A DNA stretch of 64,000 nucleotides from Spirochaetes bacterium ADurb.BinA120 (GCA_002069125.1 MVZN01000010.1:1-64000); one strand, 5' to 3'; counted from the stretch's first letter, positions 37,185 to 45,738 are shown. Translations and numbers: made by a program. Notes: generated by a model from the sequence alone, not told the origin.

Positions 37185-37868
37185 CTATTTTACGCGGGCG
37201 GCAAGCCCGGTCTCGATGGTATCGAGTATCGCCGAGGCAAGATCCCTCTTGGACATTAGAGGGAAATCCACCCGGCCTCCGCCGCGCTTGAAAATTACGA
37301 CGATGTTGGTATCGGTCGCAAAACCGGCCCCCTCCCTCGACACGTCGTTCATACAGATCATGTCGAGGTCCTTTTCCTCAAGCTTCGAGAGCGCGTAGGC
37401 CTCGACGTCGTGGGTCTCCGCCGCGAAGCCCACGACGAAAAGCCCCGAGAGGGAGGGGTCGGCCGATTTTCGGGCCGCGACATTTTTTAGAATGTCGGGG
37501 TTTTTTACGAGATCGATCCGCAGCTCGTCCGACCCTTTCTTTATCTTCAGCCCCAGGCGCTCGGCCGGCCGATAGTCCGCCGGCGCCGCCGCCATGATGA
37601 GCACCGCGTCGGGGGATATTTCGTCCATCACCGCCCCAAGCAGATCCCCGGTCGATTCGACCGCCCGCGTCCGGAAGCGCCCGCCGCTCAGGAGCGAAGG
37701 GTCGATAGGTCCGTGTATGAAAACCGTGTCCTTCGAGCGGGCATGGGCGGCGCTTGCCAGCGCGATTCCCATCTTCCCGGAAGAGGCGTTGGAGATATAG
37801 CGCACCGGATCGATCCACTCGCGCGTCGGACCGCCGGTAACGATGATTTTCCTATCCTTCAAGGACAT
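37185..37868 (-). CDS. coaB: phosphopantothenate-cysteine ligase (CoaB)
   Basis: 227 residues equal to the C-terminal half of the usual CoaBC fusion: IIVTGGPTREWIDPVRYISNASSGKMG and the later FFAAETHD-like segment (VGFAAETHDVEAYA) and NDVSREGAGFATDTN. It joins cysteine to 4'-phosphopantothenate in CoA synthesis. Start taken at 37868 (MSLKDRKIIVTGG), which overlaps the end of coaC by 17 bases in another frame, so the two are separate, coupled proteins here. An upstream extension in this frame has no homology. Confidence 0.9.
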   Translation of the reverse strand: MSLKDRKIIVTGGPTREWIDPVRYISNASSGKMGIALASAAHARSKDTVFIHGPIDPSLLSGGRFRTRAVESTGDLLGAVMDEISPDAVLIMAAAPADYRPAERLGLKIKKGSDELRIDLVKNPDILKNVAARKSADPSLSGLFVVGFAAETHDVEAYALSKLEEKDLDMICMNDVSREGAGFATDTNIVVIFKRGGGRVDFPLMSKRDLASAILDTIETGLAARVK

Positions 37869-38385
37869 CGACCGCGACCCGGTAAATGGTCTCCACCTCG
37901 GCGAGCTTACCGTAACCGAAATCGCCGCAGGCCACCGCCCCCTCCGACGGATCGACAAAGCGAACGCCCCAGCTTTTAAGTTTCGCTATGTTCTCCTGAA
38001 CTGCGCGGTGCCGCCACATATTAGGGTTCATGGCCGGGGCGACAAGGACGGGGCATTCCACCGAGAGAAAGGTGGTGCTGAGCAGGTCATCGGCGATGCC
38101 GCCGGCGAACTTGCCCAGTATATTGGCCGTGGCCGGTGCGACAAGCATGAGCGCGGCGTCGTCCTTAAGCTCTATGTGGCCCATTGCGCGTCGCTCGCGC
38201 GCGAAGGTCTCGGTGTAAACAGGATTTCCCGAGAGCGTTTCGAGCGTAAGCGGCGTCACCAGATGGGCCGCGTTTTCGGTAAGCACGCAGTGGACCGAGT
38301 AGCCGGCCTTGACGAAAAGCCTGGTGAGGTCGCACGCCTTGTAGGCCGCAATGGATGAGGAAACACCGAGAATAATCTTTTTCAT
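37852..38385 (-). CDS. coaC: phosphopantothenoylcysteine decarboxylase (CoaC)
   Basis: 177 residues of the flavoprotein family: GVSSSIAAYKACDL (FMN site), PATANILGKFAGGIADDLLS, and PAMNPNMWRHRAVQEN (PxMNxxMW signature). The catalytic cysteine lies in VDPSEGAVACGDFGYGK. It decarboxylates phosphopantothenoylcysteine. Start at 38385 (MKKIILGVSSS), overlapping the mutL stop (ATGA). The frame ends at a TAG where fused CoaBC proteins would continue into the ligase. Confidence 0.93.
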   Translation of the reverse strand: MKKIILGVSSSIAAYKACDLTRLFVKAGYSVHCVLTENAAHLVTPLTLETLSGNPVYTETFARERRAMGHIELKDDAALMLVAPATANILGKFAGGIADDLLSTTFLSVECPVLVAPAMNPNMWRHRAVQENIAKLKSWGVRFVDPSEGAVACGDFGYGKLAEVETIYRVAVDVLEG

Positions 38386-40166
38386 GATCGCTTGAACATC
38401 CTCTCCATATCGGATCTGCCCAGCCTGTACACGAACGGCCTTCCGTGGGGGCACCTGAGCTCGTACTCGCCGGAGAAGGCCTTGCGCACCACAAGCTCCA
38501 TCTCCCCGCCCGACAGCGCGTCGCCCGCCCTCCGGGCGGAGTGGCATGCCATACGCCGGGCCACGCGCTCGCGCATACCGACATCCCCCTCCCCCCCGGT
38601 CCTTAGCGACTCCGCCAGGTCGGCGAAAAAGGCGTCGATGTCGAACGCCGCGGCAAGCACAGGCACCGAGCGTATGATGACAGCATTTTCCGAAAATTCA
38701 TCCATGTCAAATCCTATTTCCGCGAGAAAGGCGGCGCTGTCGGTGATGGCCCCGAAATCCTCCATGGAGAGTTCTATCACCCTGGGGAACACCAGAGCCT
38801 GCGATTCGAAACCGGCGTCCTTTTTCATAAGCTCGTCATAGATGAAGCGCTCGTGCGCGGCATGGAAATCGATTATGCAGAGCGAATCGCCCTCCTCGCA
38901 GAGAATATATGTTTCGAACACCGTCCCCAGAACCCTTACATCGGCCCGCCCCGAAGACCCCATGTACGGCGCGTCAGCATCGCTTACTAAGCGGGCTTCC
39001 GTTTCGTTCGGCCGGGGCGAAGCGTCCGGCCCGACGGCGGCAAGTGGGAGGTCCAAAGCGGCCGTCGCGGATTGAGGCGGTTTTGTCTCCACGGCTTCGA
39101 ACGGAAGGGAGCCGTCGCGCGCAATACCCTCGGACGGAAGAGACGGGGCCGGACGCAGAGCGTCTCGGGCAATCTCGTGCGGGCGCTCGCCCAGGGCCTT
39201 GCCGCACAGTGCGATTATCAGGCTGTCGATGTATTTCTGGTCGAAGAATTTAATCTCGCGCTTGGCCGGGTGTATGTTGACGTCGATGAGGGCCGGGTCG
39301 ATGTTCAGGAAAAGCACCGCGACCGGATGGCGGCCATGAGAGGCGATCCCCTCGTACGCGCGGGAGAGGAGGAATCCAAGATATCTGTATTCCACGGGAC
39401 GCCTGTTGACGTATAGCTGCTGCATCGAGCGCGTCGATTTTAAAAACCCCGGCTCCGAAAGAAAGCCCTCTATGGATACGCTGATGTCGGAAAGGCGGAC
39501 CTCTGTAAGCCTTTTAAAGGCATCAGCCCCGTATACCTGTTCCATCCGCTCCCCGATGGTCGATGTTCTTTCGAGGCGGATTGCCTGCCTTCCCTCCGAG
39601 AGGAGCGCAAAGCGTATTCCGGGGTGCCCGATCGCCATCCTCAGAAATACCGAGCGGATGTTCCTCATCTCGACGGCCCTGGATTTCATGAACTTCTTGC
39701 GCGCCGGAGTGTTATAGAAGAGGTTCTCGACGATGATGGAGGTCCCCACCGGCCCGGCGTAGTCGCTCATCTCAAGAGAGCCTTCGCGGTAAGCGAGCCT
39801 GGCGCCCGTCTCCTCGCCCTGAGTGCGGGTGTACATCGTAATGCGCGAGATCTCCGCGATGCTCGGAAGCGCCTCTCCCCGGAAGCCGAAGGAGCCGATT
39901 CTCTCTATGTCGGCGATGTCCCGTATCTTGCTCGTCGCGTGTTCCATTAGCGCGAGCGCGACGTCGTCCCGGTGGATTCCGGCGCCGTTGTCGCGCACCA
40001 CGAGCTTTTTCAGGCCGCTTTCGAAGACCTCTACCTCTATCTCCGTGGCCCCGGCATCGATGGAGTTTTCGACAAGCTCCTTGACGACGGAAAAAGGCCC
40101 CTCTACCACCTCGCCGGCGGCGATCTTCTTTTTAACCGAATCCGGAAGTATCTGTATACGGTCCAT
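38382..40166 (-). CDS. mutL: DNA mismatch repair protein MutL
   Basis: 594 residues. GHKL ATPase N-terminus: VKELVENSIDAGA, DNGAGI, TSKI and GFRGEALPSI; NTPARKKF motif about 150. C-terminal dimerisation/endonuclease domain with DFHAAHERFIYDE (a variant of the DQHAxxExxxxE metal site), ACHSARR and CPHGRPFVY, so it is probably nicking-competent as in most non-enteric bacteria; the Q to F change is notable. Start at 40166 (MDRIQILPDSV). Translationally coupled to coaC. mutS is 12 kb away. Confidence 0.95.
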   Translation of the reverse strand: MDRIQILPDSVKKKIAAGEVVEGPFSVVKELVENSIDAGATEIEVEVFESGLKKLVVRDNGAGIHRDDVALALMEHATSKIRDIADIERIGSFGFRGEALPSIAEISRITMYTRTQGEETGARLAYREGSLEMSDYAGPVGTSIIVENLFYNTPARKKFMKSRAVEMRNIRSVFLRMAIGHPGIRFALLSEGRQAIRLERTSTIGERMEQVYGADAFKRLTEVRLSDISVSIEGFLSEPGFLKSTRSMQQLYVNRRPVEYRYLGFLLSRAYEGIASHGRHPVAVLFLNIDPALIDVNIHPAKREIKFFDQKYIDSLIIALCGKALGERPHEIARDALRPAPSLPSEGIARDGSLPFEAVETKPPQSATAALDLPLAAVGPDASPRPNETEARLVSDADAPYMGSSGRADVRVLGTVFETYILCEEGDSLCIIDFHAAHERFIYDELMKKDAGFESQALVFPRVIELSMEDFGAITDSAAFLAEIGFDMDEFSENAVIIRSVPVLAAAFDIDAFFADLAESLRTGGEGDVGMRERVARRMACHSARRAGDALSGGEMELVVRKAFSGEYELRCPHGRPFVYRLGRSDMERMFKRS

Positions 40167-40236
40167 CGTCCGATTCGCCTGGAGACTGCCATTCCCCCTT
40201 AAGCCTCGGACCTTCCGACGGCCTCGGAGGAGCGCT

Positions 40237-40971
40237 TTAGAGGCGCGCGACAAGCTCGGGAAGCGTTTTTCCCGCCGGCCCCTGAATGAATACGTCGGTA
40301 ATGGAATGGGTGAGCCCGGTCGACTCGAGGTTCATCTCGATGACGCGGCCTCCATTGGACTTGACTATGAACGGGATGCTGCTGGCCGGGTAGACGACGG
40401 CCGAGGTCCCAATGACGAGTATGGCGTCGGCCAGGTTCGACAGCCGCTCGGACTCCGCCAGCGCCCGCATGGGGATGGCCTCGCCGAAGAACACCACGCT
40501 CGGCTTGAGCACGGCCGAGCAGTCGCGACAGAGTGGCGGAGAGCCGTTGAGATCGAACTCGCTCGCCCCATAGCTCTGCCCGCAATTGAGGCAGTCGAGG
40601 CGGCTCGCGTTTCCGTGAAATTCAATGACATTCCTGCTGCCGGCGGCCTGGTGCAGGTTGTCTATGTTCTGGGTGATTATCGAACGGAGCATGCTCCTTT
40701 TTTCAAGTTCGGCGAGGGACAGATGGGCCGGATTCGGAAGGGCATTCATGGTAATCTCCATGAGCTCGAAGACCATCTTCCATATCTTGCCCGGATTCCG
40801 CCTGAAGGCGTCGATATGCGCGTATTCCATCGGATCGTATTTCGCCCACAGGCCGCCGGCGCCGCGGAAATCGGGGATTCCGCTCTCCACCGAGATGCCC
40901 GCGCCGGTGAGGCAGATGACGGTTTTGGCGTCGTTTAATATTTCCGCCGCCTGTCGGTATCGCTCTTCCAT
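40237..40971 (-). CDS. NAD-dependent protein deacylase, sirtuin (Sir2 family)
   Basis: 244 residues, the usual bacterial size. LTGAGISVESGIPDFRG binds NAD; TQNIDNLHQAAG and EFHGNASRLDC contain the catalytic His; CxxC pairs (LDCLNC and LCRDC) hold structural zinc; GTSAVVYPASS completes the NAD site. It removes acyl groups from lysine. The start at 40971 (MEERYRQAAEIL) fits the family and has GGCGGGA upstream. It precedes mutL by 70 bases on the same strand. Whether it prefers acetyl or other acyl groups is not decided. Confidence 0.93.
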   Translation of the reverse strand: MEERYRQAAEILNDAKTVICLTGAGISVESGIPDFRGAGGLWAKYDPMEYAHIDAFRRNPGKIWKMVFELMEITMNALPNPAHLSLAELEKRSMLRSIITQNIDNLHQAAGSRNVIEFHGNASRLDCLNCGQSYGASEFDLNGSPPLCRDCSAVLKPSVVFFGEAIPMRALAESERLSNLADAILVIGTSAVVYPASSIPFIVKSNGGRVIEMNLESTGLTHSITDVFIQGPAGKTLPELVARL

Positions 40972-41211
40972 GTACTGTCCCGCCTGTTGTTGATGTTCGG
41001 GCGGCCTAAGACACGCCGATAGAGGCCCCGGCCGCGATCGACCTCCGGCCTTATCGCGCCTCGCCCGCCGATCACTCATATTAAATCGAACCGGAGAGCT
41101 ACCCGTCAAGAGAAAAATGATTGCGAATTGAGGCCCCATGGGGCCAATCTGAAGAGCCGGGACAGGCTGCGGTGGAACCGGAAATTACGCCGGAGGAACA
41201 AATAGTATCTT

Positions 41212-41553
41212 ATGGGAATCGGGGCGGAAGAACTGCGTGAAAAAACCGATGAGCTGGCCGGCATGATACGTAAACACCCCCTCGCGCGACGACACGAGAG
41301 GCTGCTTGCGGAGATAAACGCCGACGAAAGCTCCTGCGGGCTGCTCCACAGGCTCATAAATCTCGGGGCCATGATAGACCGCACGGCAAGGGCCGGCAAA
41401 GAGGCCGGGATGGATGCCGACGAAAAGGCCGAACTCGAGAATTCGCTTAAGGCCAACCCGAACGTGCAGACCTATATAGAAACGCGAAGGGAGCTGGTTG
41501 CGCTTTTAGCCGCGGTCATGGAAAGGGTCCGGAATCCGGAACCCGCCGGCTGA
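41212..41553 (+). CDS. YlbF/YmcA-family helical protein
   Basis: 113 residues, all helical: ELREKTDELAGMIRKHPLARRHERL and a C-terminal NPNVQTYIETRRELVALLAAV, matching the Com_YlbF (DUF964) fold. In Bacillus, YlbF and YmcA form a complex that affects RNase Y and competence; the role here is unknown. GGAGG lies 14 bases before the ATG, rather far. The upstream region has the perfect palindrome GGCCCCATGGGGCC at 41132-41145. Confidence 0.75.
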   Translation: MGIGAEELREKTDELAGMIRKHPLARRHERLLAEINADESSCGLLHRLINLGAMIDRTARAGKEAGMDADEKAELENSLKANPNVQTYIETRRELVALLAAVMERVRNPEPAG

Positions 41554-41590
41554 AAACGGCACGCCTCTCCGACCGAAACATCCGGAAACA

Positions 41591-41758
41591 TCACTTTTCG
41601 GCGCAGTCCGTTCTCCCGCCCGCCTCTCTCCCCGGGCAATCCGCCATGGGGCAATGGTCGCACACGCATTCGCGCCGGCCGGCGATCGTCTTTGCGATAC
41701 GAACGACCCCGTAGACGACGGCGATAAGGGTGATGAGTGCCGCAAGCGCCTCCTGCAT
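41591..41758 (-). CDS. 55-residue Cys-rich single-span membrane protein (FeoB-associated type)
   Basis: Short frame with a strong ribosome binding site (GGAGG six bases before ATG at 41758). The protein starts MQEALAALITLIAVVYGVVR, one transmembrane helix, followed by basic residues and a cysteine-rich tail: CVCDHCPMADC at residues 31-41 and a last cysteine at 52. This layout resembles the small FeoB-associated Cys-rich membrane proteins (PF12669), but no feoB lies nearby. The cysteines may bind a metal. It is separated from ylbF by 38 bases in convergent orientation. Confidence 0.7.
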   Translation of the reverse strand: MQEALAALITLIAVVYGVVRIAKTIAGRRECVCDHCPMADCPGREAGGRTDCAEK

Positions 41759-41913
41759 GACCAGCCTCCATCTTCAATGTACCACAATTCGCCGCCCATG
41801 GCAAGTTGTCCGTTTTTCCACTTTTTTTCATCCAGACTCAAAAAGTTTTAACTTTTTCCCCGAGCCATTCGTATTCACAGAAAGGCTTCCAATAATCCAT
41901 CAAGGAGAAGGTC

Positions 41914-42270
41914 ATGTTCAATTACACCGCCGCAACCATAGAGGGAAACGTTACCCACGATCCGGTGATGAAGACCACCAAGACCGGAAAGGCCGTCTGC
42001 ACGTTTTCCATCGCCATCAATCACTACACCTCCCCCGACACCCCTCCAAGGGTCTCATACATCGATATCGAGACATGGGAGAAGGTCGCCGAGATGTGCG
42101 GCAAGAACGTCACGAAGGGGAAAAAGATAATGGTGATAGGCACGCTCAAGCAGGACCGCTGGGAGGGCAAGGACGGCAAGACCCAGTCGAAGATAAAGCT
42201 GGTGGGAAAGGAGATCCGCTTTCTCGACGTAAAGAAGAGGGAGGGGGCGGCCGCCGAGCAGGCGGTGTAG
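41914..42270 (+). CDS. ssb: single-stranded DNA-binding protein lacking the acidic tail
   Basis: 118 residues, one OB fold (EGNVTHDPVMKTTKTGKAVC, FSIAIN, YIDIETW, GKKIMVIGTLKQDRW). AAGGAGAAGG precedes the start. Typical SSBs are 150-180 residues and end in an acidic tip (DDIPF-like) that recruits repair proteins; here the sequence ends REGAAAEQAV, so that tip is missing. It may be an accessory SSB, with a full-length housekeeping copy elsewhere. It stands between a small membrane-protein gene and a structured intergenic repeat. Confidence 0.88.
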   Translation: MFNYTAATIEGNVTHDPVMKTTKTGKAVCTFSIAINHYTSPDTPPRVSYIDIETWEKVAEMCGKNVTKGKKIMVIGTLKQDRWEGKDGKTQSKIKLVGKEIRFLDVKKREGAAAEQAV

Positions 42271-42283
42271 AGAGGACCTTTCA

Positions 42284-42381
42284 GTGCGCCATGAGGGCGG
42301 GACCGATCGTTACCGTAGCCTGTAGCAATCATTCCGTTCGTGCCGGGAAGGTTAAATGGGCTTTGGGTCCTCATGGCGCAC
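42284..42381. repeat. 13-bp inverted repeat enclosing 72 bases; possible structured RNA
   Basis: GTGCGCCATGAGG (42284-42296) pairs perfectly with CCTCATGGCGCAC (42369-42381). The enclosed 72 bases can form inner pairs (AGCC/GGCT and TTCCG/CGGGAA). There is no U-run after it. It could be the 3' end of the ssb mRNA, a small RNA, or a mobile palindromic element. No known RNA family recognised. Confidence 0.45.
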
Positions 42382-42453
42382 GAGAAGCCCGTTTACGCAT
42401 AACAGGTTCGATAATGCGGAGGTAGGGATATATCCGCCATGCGACTGAACGCC

Positions 42454-43269
42454 TTATTTCGAGGAAAAGTATTCCTCCGCCACCTTTTTTAGAAGCGCCG
42501 GATGGTCCGACATGACGGCATCGGCCCCGGTATTGTATATGCGCCGCATCCCCTCCTCGTCGTTGACGGTCCATACGTGCACGCGCAGGCCCTTGCGGTG
42601 CGCCTGCCCCACGAAGGTTTCGCTTACGACCCTCGATGGACCGAAAAACTCCGGAATCTGCAGGACATCGGCGGGAAAACTCCTTTTAAAAAACAGTAGC
42701 CCCGAACGGAACAGAAAATAATAATACAGCGCCTCGGAAAGCGAAAACGATGTGGCCATCTCCGGAAAGCGCGCGCGCACCGGCCTTGTGTTCTCCGAGT
42801 GCTCGGAGGCGGTGAGCACCCTGTGTACGGCCCCGCTTCTCTCCACGAGGTCGCAGTAAAACGGCGCCTGCGCAGGGTTCTTTGCCTTGAGGTCGATATT
42901 AAAGCGCTGACGCGGGAACTCCTCCAAGAGCTCCTCGAGCGACATGAGGCATAGCCCCCTGCCTCGAAACGGATGGCTCGCCCCCCCGTCGGTGGAGAAG
43001 CCATACCCGGCATCGAATTTCTTTAACTCCGCGAGTGTATGGTCCGCCACTGCCCCCGTTACGTCACAGATCCGGCCCAGTTCGCCGTCGTGCGCCACGA
43101 CAAACCTGTTGTCCCGTGTGAAGTGGACATCGGTCTCGATTACGTCCACGCCGATCCTTACGGCCTCGCGGAACGATTCGATCGTATTCTCCGGGTAGGC
43201 GCCCGAGGCCCCGCGATGGGCGAAAATCCTGGGCTCCGGATCGAAAAATTTCTTGTTCATGGCGTCCAT
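42454..43269 (-). CDS. glycerophosphodiester phosphodiesterase
   Basis: 271 residues of the GDPD TIM barrel. AHRGASGAYPENTIESF carries the catalytic His and the Glu of the HRG...PEN motif, ETDVHFTRDNRFVVAHD supplies the metal ligands and the second His, and HVWTVNDEEGMRRI with ADAVMSDHP closes the barrel. It hydrolyses glycerophosphodiesters to glycerol-3-phosphate. No signal peptide with the start at 43269 (GGAG three bases before), so it is cytoplasmic. A longer frame upstream has no homology. Confidence 0.92.
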   Translation of the reverse strand: MDAMNKKFFDPEPRIFAHRGASGAYPENTIESFREAVRIGVDVIETDVHFTRDNRFVVAHDGELGRICDVTGAVADHTLAELKKFDAGYGFSTDGGASHPFRGRGLCLMSLEELLEEFPRQRFNIDLKAKNPAQAPFYCDLVERSGAVHRVLTASEHSENTRPVRARFPEMATSFSLSEALYYYFLFRSGLLFFKRSFPADVLQIPEFFGPSRVVSETFVGQAHRKGLRVHVWTVNDEEGMRRIYNTGADAVMSDHPALLKKVAEEYFSSK

Positions 43270-43460
43270 TAACTCCGTTTTGGGCGGGGCCGTCCCGTTC
43301 CGGCTCGGGCCCTTTCTTTCTCCCGGAATTATCCCAAGAGGGCAGAAAATACGCAGCGTCAAGAAAAATAAATTTTTATTGCTTTTAACCCGGCGCGCGT
43401 ATACACTTTTTGACGGATTTAACGGCTGTCCACATATCATCTGTGTGAAGGAAGCTCATT

Positions 43461-44006
43461 ATGGCGAAGGCAACCTCCCTCCTGAAGGCGTATCTTACCA
43501 ACACCATACCGCCCAATGGCGGATTCATCATCTCCTCCTTTTTCGACACGGGCTCGGCTTATGCCATCTACGAGATCACCTCGTACGTAAACGTCAAGGA
43601 CATCTATAAAAGCCCCGACGGCCTCGTTTTTAAAACGGACGGCAACAGGACCCACGTTCTGGTCGAACCGGCCACCTTCATTAACCGTTTTTCGGAGCCG
43701 GTGCACCGTGAAAAGGGAAAGTCCATACCCTACCGTTTCTCGGAGCTCGAGGTGATCACCGGAAAAAAGCAGGAAAAGATCATGATCCCGCTCGAACCGA
43801 TAATGCTGTATTCCTCCTTCACGATTCTCGACACGGTTGGCGAGGACTTTTCGTTCGTGTTCCATCCGACAGATGATGTCTACCTGGCCATGAGGAAGTT
43901 TATGGCCGACACCCTGTACAACGATTGCAATCTTACCAAAGACGAGTGCCTCAAGGCGTCGGAGCTGGTGCTTGCCACCATCAAGAAGTTCTCCATCTGG
44001 AAATAG
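43461..44006 (+). CDS. conserved-looking hypothetical protein
   Basis: 181 residues, soluble, mixed alpha/beta, beginning MAKATSLLKAYLTNTIPPNG. No family recognised and no catalytic motif. A ribosome binding site (GAAGGAAG) precedes the ATG, and a possible promoter TTGACG / TATCAT lies about 40-20 bases upstream, though with a long spacer. It is divergent from glpQ and is followed by the palindrome-containing promoter region of the corC-like gene. Confidence 0.7.
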   Translation: MAKATSLLKAYLTNTIPPNGGFIISSFFDTGSAYAIYEITSYVNVKDIYKSPDGLVFKTDGNRTHVLVEPATFINRFSEPVHREKGKSIPYRFSELEVITGKKQEKIMIPLEPIMLYSSFTILDTVGEDFSFVFHPTDDVYLAMRKFMADTLYNDCNLTKDECLKASELVLATIKKFSIWK

Positions 44007-44032
44007 GCGGCAGGCCCACGGAGATTATTTGA

Positions 44033-44073
44033 TTGACAGGCGCGTACTTCGAGCGCGAATAGTATTCGCGCTC
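44033..44073 (+). promoter_or_regulatory. -35 with a perfect 23-bp palindrome before the CBS-domain gene
   Basis: Perfect TTGACA at 44033-44038. GAGCGCGAATA (44051-44061), one G, and TATTCGCGCTC (44063-44073) form a perfect palindrome over the expected -10 region. It may be an operator, or alternatively a transcription-ending hairpin of the preceding gene, although no U-run follows. Confidence 0.45.
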
Positions 44074-44108
44074 AAGGCGATACTCCTTTACAGGATGAAT
44101 GCCAGACA

Positions 44109-44963
44109 ATGACATCTGACAGCTCGGATTTGCCCCACCCACCCGGTCGATCGGCGCTTGGAAACCTGTTACTCAAAATGAAGGAGGTCCTCGGCCGGTC
44201 GCGGAATCCCATCGCGTCCAATGAGGCCCCGCAAGAGGGTACGCCCGCCCCCGAGACCGCCGAGCAGGAGATGATCCGCGGCGTGATGGGGCTCTCCAGC
44301 AAGAACGTACGCGAGATCATGATCCCCCGTATCGACGTGGTCGCCGTTTCGACCTCCATCACCCTTAACGCGCTCGTCAAAGTGATAGACGACGTAGGCC
44401 ACTCGCGCATACCGGTCTACAACGAGACCATAGACAACATCGCCGGGATACTCTACGTAAAGGAGCTCCTGCCCTTTATCGCCAACAAACCGCGCAAGTT
44501 CGAGCTCAAGAAGATGCTGCACCGCCCATACTTCGTCCCGGAAACCATGCCGCTCGACGACCTTCTGGTGGAGTTCAAGCGGCGCAGGCTTCACCTCGCA
44601 TGCGTAGTCGACGAATACGGCGGTTTCGGCGGGATCATCACGCTCGAGGACGTTATAGAAGAAATTGTCGGCGACATCAAGGACGAGTTCGACGACAACG
44701 AGCCGCCGGAAATCCGAAAGATCGGCCGCAACACATACGAGATCGACTCGCGCATGACGCTTACCGACTTCAACGAGGAGGCGGGCACCAGGCTGCCCAC
44801 CGACGAGTTCGACACGATAGGCGGACTGGTGTTCGACCTTTTCGGAAAGATACCCAAAAAGAACGAGACGGCGCGCTTCGAAAATATTTCCTTTAAGATA
44901 AAGGAAATAAAGGGGACGAGGCTGACGCGCGTGATCGTCACCATTTCCAGGACCGAACAATGA
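44109..44963 (+). CDS. CorC/hemolysin-type CBS-pair protein with transporter-associated domain
   Basis: 284 residues without membrane helices. An N-terminal tail, then two CBS domains (IMIPRIDVVAVSTSITLNAL; GFGGIITLEDVIEEIVGDI) and a C-terminal CorC_HlyC domain (DFNEEAGTRLPTDEFDTIGG). Members are linked to magnesium or cobalt efflux and bind adenine nucleotides in the CBS pair. It corresponds to the soluble CorC type rather than the membrane CNNM type. recO follows after one base, so they are co-translated. Confidence 0.9.
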   Translation: MTSDSSDLPHPPGRSALGNLLLKMKEVLGRSRNPIASNEAPQEGTPAPETAEQEMIRGVMGLSSKNVREIMIPRIDVVAVSTSITLNALVKVIDDVGHSRIPVYNETIDNIAGILYVKELLPFIANKPRKFELKKMLHRPYFVPETMPLDDLLVEFKRRRLHLACVVDEYGGFGGIITLEDVIEEIVGDIKDEFDDNEPPEIRKIGRNTYEIDSRMTLTDFNEEAGTRLPTDEFDTIGGLVFDLFGKIPKKNETARFENISFKIKEIKGTRLTRVIVTISRTEQ

Positions 44964-44964
44964 G

Positions 44965-45738
44965 ATGGAAATAAGGAAGGCCTCCGGGCTTGTGCTGCAT
45001 TCCCGGCAGTCGGGCGAGGCCGACATTCTGGCGCGCATTCTCACCGCCGAGTTCGGAAAAGCCAACTTCGTCTTCAAGGGGCTAAAGAAAAGCAGAAAGC
45101 GTTCGCTCGCCGCGGGGGAACCCGGCACCCTTCTCGACCTCTTGTACTATCAGCACGACAACCGCGAGTTCCAGGTGGTAAGCGAATTCAGGGTGGTCCG
45201 GGACCGCATGGAGCTCCGAAAGGACCTTTCGCGCATTCTGCACCTTTATTATCTGCTGGAGCTGGTCGACAGGACCACCGCGCAGGGAGACCCCCACTCA
45301 CGGGTCTTCGCACTGGCCGCCGCGGCGGCCGACGCGCTCGCCGACACCATTTACCACGCCCATCTCTCGGCGTTTTTCCTGCTGCACCTCCTTCGCTTCC
45401 ACGGAGTTCTGCCCGATTTATCGAGGTGCGCCCGATGCGGAAGGACCGATTTCACCAGGTTCACGCTCGACACGCCCGATTTCACGCCGGTTTGCGGCCG
45501 CTGTGCGGCACAAAGCGGAAACAATTCCTCCTCGCTCGACACCCCGGCGCGGGAATTTGTGGCGGCTGCGCTATCCGCGCGCTTCTCCGGACTGGACTGC
45601 GGCCGTTTCCCCGCGGAGACGGTCCTTGGCCTGCTGTTTCATCTTTCACTCTTCGTGGAAAGCTATTTCCATTGCGAGATAAAATCCAAAGGGATGATTT
45701 TCAACCTGCCACAGCCGCTCCACAGGGGCGCCGGTTGA
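44965..45738 (+). CDS. recO: DNA repair protein RecO
   Basis: 257 residues. N-terminal OB fold (KASGLVLHSRQSGEADILARILT), a helical middle, and a zinc site CARCGR...CGRCAAQ at about 154-184. RecO anneals strands and loads RecA with RecR. The start is one base after the stop of the CBS-protein gene. No recR or recF in the window. Confidence 0.93.
   Translation: MEIRKASGLVLHSRQSGEADILARILTAEFGKANFVFKGLKKSRKRSLAAGEPGTLLDLLYYQHDNREFQVVSEFRVVRDRMELRKDLSRILHLYYLLELVDRTTAQGDPHSRVFALAAAAADALADTIYHAHLSAFFLLHLLRFHGVLPDLSRCARCGRTDFTRFTLDTPDFTPVCGRCAAQSGNNSSSLDTPAREFVAAALSARFSGLDCGRFPAETVLGLLFHLSLFVESYFHCEIKSKGMIFNLPQPLHRGAG

Noticed and set aside
42345-42400. attC-like core (GTTAAAT) after ssb, considered as an integron site
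   Set aside because: No matching upstream RYYYAAC partner in the right spacing and no integrase; the palindrome arms do not fit attC structure.
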